A stretch of DNA of 11,145 nt from J089 sp964549745 (GTDB taxonomy: Bacteria > Fidelibacterota > Marinisomatia > Marinisomatales > J089), in contig CAZJWP010000072.1 of the NCBI GenBank assembly GCA_964549745.1, positions 1 through 11,145 on the forward strand, written 5' to 3'. Below, one piece after another: positions 6,488 through 11,145 of this stretch; the stretch's first letter is position 1, and each line of letters starts with the position of its first letter. Position numbers and translations under genes: made by a program. The notes below the pieces were generated by a model. That model had not been told where the DNA came from, ran no database searches, and saw only the letters and a list, made by a program, of their open reading frames with translations.

Positions 6488-7324
6488 ATGAATTTGATTA
6501 CCTGGTTTCAAGGACTTCCAATTCCCGGGTTGATCCCGGTGATGAAGGGTTTTACCCAACTGGGGAATGAATCCTTTTATTTACTGGCGTTACCCATTTT
6601 ATTCTGGTGCTGGAAAAAGGAGTGGGGACTGCCGTTGCTATTGCTCCTCTATGTTACTTTTGTTTTCAATACGTTAATGAAATTCGGATTTGCGCTTCCC
6701 CGGCCTCCGGAATCGTTATGGAAAGTTTCAGCTGATGGATTCGGTTTTCCCAGCGGACATGCTCAGATGGCCATGGCTTTATGGGGTTATTTAGGCTGGA
6801 AAACCGGACATCGGTTTTGGGCCGGCTTGATCATTTTTCTGATCGGACTATCGCGGATTGTGTTGGGTGTCCATTTCCCAACGGATGTTGCCGGTGGCTG
6901 GGCGCTTGGAGGAATCACTCTTGCCGTCATGATTTGGGCGGAGCGGAGAATGGAGGCCGCAGCGCTGGAATTTCCGCCGGTTCCGACGGCCTTTGTTTTG
7001 TTTTGGGTGGGAATTGTTGTTCCGGTTTTGATGCCTGATCCCACCGTATTGCGAGTGAGTGGATTTATTGCCGGACTGGGTCCCGGATTGATCCTGGAAG
7101 CGGCCTATCTGAAAATCCCGGTGAAAGCAAATAATGTACGGCAATTGTTGAAAGTTGTCATAGGCGTAGCCATTGCATTGGGATTGGAGATCGGTTTGAA
7201 AAAAGTATTCCCCGAAATGGAAGTTTTCACCTGGCTGCGCTACGGATTGATGGGCTTGTGGATTGGTTTAGGTGCGCCGTTGAGTTTCCGTATTTTAAGA
7301 TTAGTGAATACCAGGGAAGAGTAG
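6488..7324 (+). CDS. PAP2-family membrane phosphatase (lipid phosphate phosphatase)
   Basis: This is a 278-residue integral membrane protein with about eight hydrophobic segments. All three parts of the phosphatase signature are present: K65-x6-R72-P73 (KFGFALPRP), PSGH (88-91) and SRIVLGVHFPTD (122-133). H91 and H129 would be the catalytic histidines and D133 the supporting acid. Relatives dephosphorylate lipid phosphates or pyrophosphates such as phosphatidic acid, phosphatidylglycerol phosphate and undecaprenyl pyrophosphate at the membrane. The C-terminal third (about 165-278) is extra membrane sequence beyond the core domain. I chose the ATG at 6488 because it has an AGGGG nine bases upstream and starts one base after the methyltransferase stop. 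A start further upstream would overlap that gene by about 60 bp. The pair is probably co-transcribed. The stop codon overlaps a palindromic repeat. Confidence 0.92.
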   Translation: MNLITWFQGLPIPGLIPVMKGFTQLGNESFYLLALPILFWCWKKEWGLPLLLLLYVTFVFNTLMKFGFALPRPPESLWKVSADGFGFPSGHAQMAMALWGYLGWKTGHRFWAGLIIFLIGLSRIVLGVHFPTDVAGGWALGGITLAVMIWAERRMEAAALEFPPVPTAFVLFWVGIVVPVLMPDPTVLRVSGFIAGLGPGLILEAAYLKIPVKANNVRQLLKVVIGVAIALGLEIGLKKVFPEMEVFTWLRYGLMGLWIGLGAPLSFRILRLVNTREE

Positions 7325-7350
7325 AGATGCAAAGCATTACGTCTCTCTAC
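7321..7350. repeat. Palindromic repeat overlapping the PAP2 stop codon
   Basis: GTAGAGA (7321-7327) and TCTCTAC (7344-7350) are a perfect inverted pair around a degenerate core. The whole resembles the short palindromes of the GTAGAGACGCAA...TTGCGTCTCTAC type that are scattered between genes in several bacterial phyla (recalled from general knowledge, not searched). The PAP2 stop TAG (7322-7324) lies inside the left arm. No T-run follows, so it is not a standard terminator. Confidence 0.55.
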
Positions 7351-7353
7351 AAA

Positions 7354-7408
7354 ATAAAAACCCCACAAAAGAGCGGGGTTGGTATCTAATTATTAAATCT
7401 TGTTCTAA
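7354..7408. repeat. 55-bp sequence duplicated across the scaffold gap, left copy
   Basis: This block is identical, base for base, to 7509-7563 and ends exactly at the first N. It contains the same terminator-like hairpin as the right copy (7356-7380). The most economical reading is that both contig ends carry the same assembly k-mer overlap and that only one copy exists in the genome. Confidence 0.9.
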
Positions 7409-7508
7409 NNNNNNNNNNNNNNNNNNNNNNNNNNNNNNNNNNNNNNNNNNNNNNNNNNNNNNNNNNNNNNNNNNNNNNNNNNNNNNNNNNNNNNNNNNNN
7501 NNNNNNNN
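7409..7508. other. Scaffold gap of 100 Ns
   Basis: There are exactly 100 undetermined bases, the usual placeholder for a gap of unknown length. The flanks are identical 55-bp sequences, so the real gap may be zero (overlapping contigs) or may hide a repeat. Confidence 0.97.
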
Positions 7509-7563
7509 ATAAAAACCCCACAAAAGAGCGGGGTTGGTATCTAATTATTAAATCTTGTTCTAA
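7509..7563. repeat. 55-bp sequence duplicated across the scaffold gap, right copy
   Basis: This starts at the first base after the N run and is identical to 7354-7408. After it the sequences differ: the right side continues into CCTGAATTATTCAG and the GIY-YIG gene. Confidence 0.9.
7511..7535 (-). terminator. Rho-independent terminator downstream of the GIY-YIG gene
   Basis: Read on the minus strand, AACCCCGC pairs with GTGGGGTT (8 bp, one G-U) around the loop TCTTTT, and a T-rich tail (TTTAT) follows. It lies about 55 bp after the stop of the minus-strand GIY-YIG gene. An identical copy lies at 7356-7380, before the gap. On the plus strand no T-run follows the stem, so it points leftward, though a hairpin could also end PAP2 transcripts weakly. 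Confidence 0.7.
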
Positions 7564-7588
7564 CCTGAATTATTCAGTTTAGGTTCTC

Positions 7589-7879
7589 CTAATCATACCA
7601 TTTAGCCGCAAGATCATTCCAATTGGGATTATCTTTTTCAATTAACCGTATTTTCTTAATTCTTAACCAACCTTTAATTTGTTTTTCATATGCAATGGCT
7701 TTATCAACTTCATCAGTTTCAGCAAAATAAACCAATCTGTTTACATTATACCTTGCAGTAAATCCTTTGTTAATCTTTCTCTTGTGCTGCCAAACTCGGG
7801 CATAAATATCGTTTGTTATCCCTGTATAAAGGACCTTTGTTTTACTTGCCATTATATAGACGTAATAACTCTTTGCCAT
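7589..7879 (-). CDS. Small GIY-YIG domain protein (UPF0213-like)
   Basis: This 96-residue protein consists of a single GIY-YIG nuclease-type domain. The signature is present as YYVYI (5-9) and YTGIT (18-22), followed by the conserved arginine region DIYARVWQHKRK (24-35), where R28 and H33 are likely active-site positions. EKQIKGW (65-71) supplies the usual glutamate. Family members relate to the UvrC N-terminal nuclease domain, but the biological role of these stand-alone mini-proteins is unsettled. They occur in many copies in some genomes, often in repeat-rich spacers as here. The ATG has an AAGG nine bases upstream. A terminator follows the gene. It is a single-gene unit between the scaffold gap and a repeat-rich spacer. 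Confidence 0.9.
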   Translation of the reverse strand: MAKSYYVYIMASKTKVLYTGITNDIYARVWQHKRKINKGFTARYNVNRLVYFAETDEVDKAIAYEKQIKGWLRIKKIRLIEKDNPNWNDLAAKWYD

Positions 7880-7971
7880 TGATGAAAACCTTACGGATCG
7901 TCGCTAATATTAAAATTGTCAATTCAAGAGTAGAGGTAAAATTATTTAATTATTGACAAGAAAATAGATAG

Positions 7972-8091
7972 TTGTCATTCTGATCCCGGCTTGGTGTTTA
8001 GCCAAGACGGGGAAGAATCTCTGACTTTTGTTTTTCCAAACAGTCACCCTTGAGATCCTTCTCCCGAATAAATTCGGGATCAGGATGACAA
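7972..8091. repeat. 120-bp imperfect palindromic element (MITE- or REP-like)
   Basis: The ends TTGTCATTCTGATCCCG (7972-7988) and CGGGATCAGGATGACAA (8075-8091) are inverted repeats matching at 16 of 17 positions. A second inner pair is GAAGAATCTC (8012-8021) with GAGATCCTTC (8052-8061), 9 of 10. Near the right end CCCGAA-TAAA-TTCGGG is a further hairpin. The end sequence and the GAAGAATCTC box resemble the widespread TCATTCTGAGCGAAG...GAAGAATCT intergenic repeats of several phyla (general recollection). No transposase is encoded. Confidence 0.75.
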
Positions 8092-8141
8092 AGACAGAGG
8101 CAAGTTAGGTAAATAAAATTACTTTGAGTTACTTTTTAGCC

Positions 8142-8170
8142 TGAATTATTCATTAGACATGAATAATTCA
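8142..8170. repeat. Perfect 12-bp inverted repeat
   Basis: TGAATTATTCAT (8142-8153) and ATGAATAATTCA (8159-8170) are perfect complements around the loop TAGAC. CCTGAATTATTCA at 8140-8152 also occurs at 7564-7576, where it directly follows the 55-bp duplicated block. The right arm shares GAATAATTC with the start of the sequence after repeat copy 1 (5635-5643). It probably belongs to the same repeat family as the adjacent 8213-8244 unit. Confidence 0.7.
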
Positions 8171-8212
8171 CCCTTCGGGCCAATTCCGCCGCGACGGGTT
8201 CGGGACTAACCT

Positions 8213-8244
8213 CCCGACATATTGTCGGGACCAACGGTGAATAA
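8213..8244. repeat. Dispersed intergenic repeat, copy 2
   Basis: CCCGACA-TAT-TGTCGGG (8213-8229) is a perfect 7-bp hairpin. Bases 8217-8244 match 5613-5640 at 27 of 28 positions. It lies immediately after the lipoprotein stop on the minus strand and may contribute to 3'-end formation, although no T-run follows. Confidence 0.7.
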
Positions 8245-8246
8245 AA

Positions 8247-8651
8247 CTATGAATTGCTATCCGGTTCATCATCAAGGCCGGAGCGCATTTTGATCAACTG
8301 GATCAATTCGTAGTGACTTTTAGTGGGTTGAAGATCGAAACTGGTTTGGGCTTCTTTTAAGGCCGCATCCCACCAGGATTTTTTAGTGTACACCAGGGAT
8401 AGATTGTAATGCGCCTGCGCCAGCGATTCAAATTCCTCACGACTTAATTCCCGCGTATTATCCGGATAAAGTCGAATGACTTCCTTGAATTCCAGAATGG
8501 CTTCGCTGAGCAATCCTTTTTGTAAATACCAGTTTCCCAACTGTAAATGCCGTGCAGGATTATCTTTGCAACCGGCCAGCAAAACGACCAGCAAAAGAAG
8601 TCCGAACAGGCGAAAATGGAGTTTAATGGGTTGAATTTGGATAAACTTCAT
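8247..8651 (-). CDS. TPR-containing lipoprotein
   Basis: This 134-residue secreted protein has a type II signal peptide: a basic start, a hydrophobic stretch (14-26) and the lipobox LLAGC with the modified cysteine C28. The mature part holds two tetratricopeptide-like repeats. The first is about 33-65 (HLQLGNWYLQKGLLSEAILEF...YPDN). The second is about 75-111 (AQAHYNLSLVYTKKSWWDAAL...LQPT). It ends in an acidic tail. TPR lipoproteins of this kind act as scaffolds in envelope assembly (compare BamD and PilF), but this one is shorter and I would not assign it to either. The ATG has GGAG seven bases upstream. It lies 75 bp downstream of the MFS gene on the same strand and may be its own unit or the operon end. 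Confidence 0.85.
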   Translation of the reverse strand: MKFIQIQPIKLHFRLFGLLLLVVLLAGCKDNPARHLQLGNWYLQKGLLSEAILEFKEVIRLYPDNTRELSREEFESLAQAHYNLSLVYTKKSWWDAALKEAQTSFDLQPTKSHYELIQLIKMRSGLDDEPDSNS

Positions 8652-8726
8652 TGGTGTTCTCCATGGGAAATTTCACCGTCACCCTCTCTAAATGCAAGGA
8701 TAAAATTTGTTTCACCAATTAGCCCG

Positions 8727-10010
8727 TCAAACGGGTAATGTCAATTCCGGTTGGTGCTCAGTCTTTCGCGGGTCACTAACCCAGAAAACAAGTAAAGACA
8801 GACCAACAAAAAGTGAAACGCCGATTGCAGCAAACAAAGTTTCGTAACTGACCCGGCTGACAAACACCCCCGCCAGCAAAATGGCGATAACAGTGAAAGG
8901 CGCCAGAAAAGATTCAACCAATGCGATATAAATCCGGATATCCCGCGTTCCGGCGAATTCGTAGGCCATGTTCATGGATGCGGGAAGAAAGGCGCCCTGA
9001 CCGATTCCCAGAAAAACAAAGATCAAATAAACCCGGGTCATTGAAACGGCATTTAATGAAACCACAACTGCAGCCAGATAAGATACGACTGCCAGGATAA
9101 GAGCTGATTTGTGTCCCCAGCGATCACCGATAGCGCCGGCACCGAAACTTGCCAATCCGAAAGCAAACACCTGGATCATGGTAAACACACCTGCTTCGCT
9201 GATGGCGAAATGGAAACGTTCCTGTGCAAAAACAGCATAAAGACTTATGGCCGGGAAATTGGCTGTGATGAATATCCGGGTCAGAATATATCTCCGGAAA
9301 TGGGTATGCGTTCGGATGATTTGCCGGATTTCCGACCAGACTTCCTTTAAGGTTCGAGTGGGTCGAACCTGTTTATCCGGATTCACGTGGAAACCAAGGA
9401 AAACCAATGTACCTACGATAATGGCGCCAAAAAGAATCCAGAATCCGACACCAAAATTGAGAGGAAAGGGAATGGTACCGTTAAATATTCTCTTGACCAA
9501 TAAGCCCCCCAGGAAACCTCCCAGACTGTTCATCGCAAACGATACTCCGATAAAACGTCCGCGTGAAGAGCGATTTGTACTCGCATGAATAAATCCTGAC
9601 CAGACCGGAATCACAAGCCCAATCGATAGTCCGTATAACACAAAGCAGGCATAGTAGGCAATCCAGGCGGATTCACCGGTAGGCGCCAGGACCGTAAAGA
9701 TAAATGCCATAAAGAAGGCGGATGGCCAGATCAAAAGATGAAATCCAATGACGGTCAATTTTCGGTTGGGTGCATTGCGCGAAAGTCCCGCAGAAACCAA
9801 TTGCGGCACAGCCATAAGAATCGAAAACACACCAGCTAAAGAAGCGATAATAGCGGAGGGCGCGCCCAATTCCGCCAGAAACAAGGGTATCAGTGCATAA
9901 GTGGAATGGAACGCAACTCCAAATCCCCAACTGAATTCATGTGTGCAATTGAAAAGCAGGTTTTGCCGGATTTGAGTAGGTGTATAATCAGTCAATGGCG
10001 GGTTGTTCAC
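8727..10010 (-). CDS. Major facilitator superfamily transporter
   Basis: This 427-residue inner-membrane protein has about twelve membrane segments in two halves, joined by a charged cytoplasmic loop (about 209-240, NPDKQVRPTRTLKEVW...). The MFS loop motif is clear in the second half as GAGAIGDRWGHKSAL (290-304). In the first half the equivalent GLSRNAPNRK (75-84) is degenerate. The substrate is unknown, since nothing in the sequence points to a drug, sugar or nucleoside family. The start is a GTG inside the end of the upstream DMT gene, giving a 23-bp overlap. Neither this GTG nor the TTG at 9995 has a clear Shine-Dalgarno sequence, so the start is uncertain by a few residues and translation is probably coupled. 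Confidence 0.88.
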   Translation of the reverse strand: MNNPPLTDYTPTQIRQNLLFNCTHEFSWGFGVAFHSTYALIPLFLAELGAPSAIIASLAGVFSILMAVPQLVSAGLSRNAPNRKLTVIGFHLLIWPSAFFMAFIFTVLAPTGESAWIAYYACFVLYGLSIGLVIPVWSGFIHASTNRSSRGRFIGVSFAMNSLGGFLGGLLVKRIFNGTIPFPLNFGVGFWILFGAIIVGTLVFLGFHVNPDKQVRPTRTLKEVWSEIRQIIRTHTHFRRYILTRIFITANFPAISLYAVFAQERFHFAISEAGVFTMIQVFAFGLASFGAGAIGDRWGHKSALILAVVSYLAAVVVSLNAVSMTRVYLIFVFLGIGQGAFLPASMNMAYEFAGTRDIRIYIALVESFLAPFTVIAILLAGVFVSRVSYETLFAAIGVSLFVGLSLLVFWVSDPRKTEHQPELTLPV

Positions 10011-10887
10011 GGGTCAACAAAATTATAGCGGTTAAAAGAATGATTCCCCCGATTAACTGCCCGGCCGATAGTGGTCTGTGCCGCACAAAATAATCCAGAG
10101 CGACAGCAGAAAGCGGCCAGAACAGTTCGTATAAAGTGGTATGGGAAGCGGGTAAATGGTTTAGGCCGTAATAGTAGATAAACAGCGCCACCGTTCCGGT
10201 ACTGAACACAATCAAAACCAGGAACATCCATTGACGACCGGTTATGGTGGCTATATCCATCAACGGGTAGAGTGAAGTCATTACAATAATTGCAATAATG
10301 GCCGTTACCGCTAATCGCATTGCGGTGACAACCGGAAAAGACAAACGTTTAAGTGCATGTTTTCCCAGCACGGTAGAACTGCCCCAACTGAAAGCGGCCA
10401 ACAGAGCCAACAAAGCAGCAATCAACGTTTTATCGTCAGCGTTGGTAATCGGCTGTAAGCCGAACGTAACAAAATAGCCACCCACAAGAGCCAAAACAGC
10501 CAGTAATAAATAGCGTTTGGTAATCGGTTCTTTCAGGATCACCGCCGCCAGGGCGATGGCGAATAACGGCTGGAATTTCTGGAGCAGTACGACAATCGAA
10601 AGATCGATGTAATTCACATAGCTGAGTGCTTTGGTGTAGAAAAATGTGCCCATGAGCCCGCCAGCAATGCTGATCCAGAAGATAGAAACCCAGCCGCGCT
10701 GGTTCAGGTTACGGATTTCGGAAGCACCGCGAATGAGAAACGGTATCAGTAAAATAGCGCCGATCAGATGTTCAAATGTGACAATGACAATCGCCGGAAG
10801 GGTGAATAGTTCCTGTCTCAGAAATCCATCGAAACTCCAAAGGATTGCTGCAAAAATGACAGCCAGTGCCGGGAGGTATTTTTTCAT
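9988..10887 (-). CDS. DMT-superfamily (EamA) transporter
   Basis: This 299-residue inner-membrane protein has ten predicted membrane segments in two EamA repeats (about 8-142 and 155-292). Each repeat ends in the familiar pattern: LLQKFQPLFAIALAAVILKEP (101-121) in the first, and LYELFWPLSAVALDYFVRHRPL (252-273) in the second. The family exports metabolites, amino acids or drugs, or carries nucleotide sugars; the substrate here is unknown. The ATG at 10887 has no good Shine-Dalgarno sequence. It is the first gene of a minus-strand unit with the MFS gene, with which it overlaps. It is transcribed divergently from the Rossmann-fold gene at the right edge, across a 184-bp spacer with inverted repeats. 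Confidence 0.92.
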   Translation of the reverse strand: MKKYLPALAVIFAAILWSFDGFLRQELFTLPAIVIVTFEHLIGAILLIPFLIRGASEIRNLNQRGWVSIFWISIAGGLMGTFFYTKALSYVNYIDLSIVVLLQKFQPLFAIALAAVILKEPITKRYLLLAVLALVGGYFVTFGLQPITNADDKTLIAALLALLAAFSWGSSTVLGKHALKRLSFPVVTAMRLAVTAIIAIIVMTSLYPLMDIATITGRQWMFLVLIVFSTGTVALFIYYYGLNHLPASHTTLYELFWPLSAVALDYFVRHRPLSAGQLIGGIILLTAIILLTREQPAID

Positions 10888-10942
10888 ACCAAAAAATTAC
10901 GGTGAATGTAAGGGGAGTTGGAAAACGTTATTCAAAAGAACA

Positions 10943-10975
10943 GTGATATAGTTGAATTGTATAAAATAATATCAC
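10943..10975. promoter_or_regulatory. Inverted repeat flanking an AT-rich promoter-like zone
   Basis: GTGATAT (10943-10949) and ATATCAC (10969-10975) are a perfect 7-bp inverted pair around a 19-base AT-rich segment that includes TATAAAATAAT. The segment could hold a -10 element for the plus-strand gene. No matching -35 at good spacing was found. It may be an operator serving either divergent gene. Confidence 0.25.
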
Positions 10976-10977
10976 AC

Positions 10978-11070
10978 ACTTTATGGAAGTCTCGACCTGT
11001 GTTCCAGTAAGTTGGGGCTTTGGTAGACAGGTCAAACTTCCGTAAAGTTTACCAAAGGAAAAGGAAGTTT
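10978..11070 (+). promoter_or_regulatory. Structured mRNA leader with a possible pseudoknot and SD-masking alternative (candidate RNA switch)
   Basis: Outer stem: ACTTTATGGAAGT (10978-10990) pairs with ACTTCCGTAAAGT (11036-11048), 13 bp with one G-U. Inner stem: GACCTGT (10994-11000) pairs with ACAGGTC (11027-11033), separated from the outer stem by CTC/AA. In the apical loop, CTTTGGTA (11018-11025) is perfectly complementary to TACCAAAG (11050-11057), just after the outer stem and overlapping the first part of the ribosome binding region. This would be an H-type pseudoknot. A competing pairing is AAACTTCC (11034-11041) with GGAAGTTT (11063-11070), an 8-bp helix that would hide the Shine-Dalgarno sequence and break the outer stem. 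The ATG follows at 11072. The pairings are seen in the sequence; the switch function is inferred. No known riboswitch class is recognised. Confidence 0.5.
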
Positions 11071-11071
11071 C

Positions 11072-11145
11072 ATGACAAAGAAAGTGGTGGTTTTAGGCGC
11101 CGGTCTGGTGGGCAATGCCATTGCCAGAGATTTACATAAGGAATT
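11072..11145 (+). CDS. N-terminus of a Rossmann-fold dehydrogenase, saccharopine dehydrogenase-like (cut by window end)
   Basis: Only 24 complete codons are present. They read MTKKVVVLGAGLVG followed by NAIARDLHKE, a beta strand and the glycine-rich loop GAGLVG (9-14) of an NAD(P)-binding Rossmann fold. The form KVVVLGAGLVGxxIARDL is typical of saccharopine dehydrogenase-like (Lys9-type) oxidoreductases, but other NAD(P)-dependent enzymes start similarly, so this call rests on one motif. The ATG is preceded by AAGGAAAAGGAAG, a strong purine-rich ribosome binding site that can be masked by the leader structure just upstream. It is divergent from the DMT transporter gene. Confidence 0.7.
   Translation, partial: MTKKVVVLGAGLVGNAIARDLHKE

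Larger units (their letters stand above)
7880..8246. other. Repeat-rich intergenic region, 367 bp, no gene
   Basis: No coding sequence is supported here. From left to right the spacer holds AT-rich DNA that probably includes the GIY-YIG promoter, a 120-bp imperfect palindrome (7972-8091), more AT-rich DNA, a perfect 12-bp inverted repeat (8142-8170), small hairpins around CCCTTCGGGCC (8171-8181), and copy 2 of a dispersed repeat ending three bases before the lipoprotein stop codon. Confidence 0.75.

Noticed and set aside
7354..7563. Direct repeats around the gap as target-site duplications of a transposon or the ends of an insertion
   Set aside because: 55 bp is far longer than usual target duplications, the copies end exactly at the Ns, and an assembly overlap explains the pattern more simply.
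7564..8246. CRISPR array or toxin-antitoxin locus in the repeat-rich region
   Set aside because: The repeats are few, unevenly spaced and palindromic at different scales. There are no unit-length direct repeats with spacers, no cas genes and no paired small genes; the only gene is the GIY-YIG one.

Overview
The window comes from a bacterial chromosome of moderate GC content, most likely a metagenome or draft assembly, because it contains a run of exactly 100 Ns (7409-7508). No rRNA, tRNA or CRISPR array is visible. The gene content is a sphingolipid-type serine palmitoyltransferase, an acyl-CoA dehydrogenase/ETF operon, a GIY-YIG mini-protein and many short palindromic intergenic repeats. It would fit an uncultivated member of the Fibrobacterota-Chlorobiota-Bacteroidota (FCB) superphylum or a related Gram-negative group. 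That placement is an inference from gene style only.

Left part (1-1860): an unrecognised, possibly 5'-truncated gene is followed on the same strand by a serine palmitoyltransferase-like alpha-oxoamine synthase, the entry enzyme of sphingolipid synthesis. A 165-bp convergent spacer separates it from the next operon.

Central operon (minus strand, 5536 to 1861): etfB, etfA and a 578-residue acyl-CoA dehydrogenase are tightly packed (8-bp overlap, then a 3-bp gap). The dehydrogenase would oxidise an acyl-CoA and pass electrons to its own ETF. The EtfB FAD/AMP motif (GRQAIDGDTAQIGP) is of the kind seen in FAD-binding, electron-bifurcating ETFs. The divergent spacer 5537-5823 is rich in palindromes and inverted repeats.

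Right of it on the plus strand is a two-gene unit: a class I SAM methyltransferase and, one base after its stop, a PAP2 lipid phosphatase with complete catalytic motifs. A palindromic repeat overlaps the PAP2 stop codon. Then comes the scaffold gap, flanked on both sides by the same 55 bp. This looks like an unmerged contig overlap rather than biology.

Region 7564-8246 holds a small GIY-YIG protein gene and a 367-bp repeat-rich spacer with a 120-bp imperfect palindromic element and a 28-bp sequence also found at 5613-5640. The minus-strand genes that follow are a TPR lipoprotein, an MFS transporter and a DMT/EamA transporter. The two transporter genes overlap by 23 bp and are probably co-transcribed.

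The right edge (10888-11145) contains the most interesting non-coding signal. The leader of a Rossmann-fold gene (saccharopine dehydrogenase-like, cut by the window end) can form a 13+7-bp stem. An 8-nt stretch of its apical loop is perfectly complementary to the bases just upstream of the ribosome binding site, giving a pseudoknot. A second 8-bp pairing, mutually exclusive with the stem, would mask the Shine-Dalgarno sequence. This is the architecture of a translational RNA switch, and I cannot assign it to a known class.
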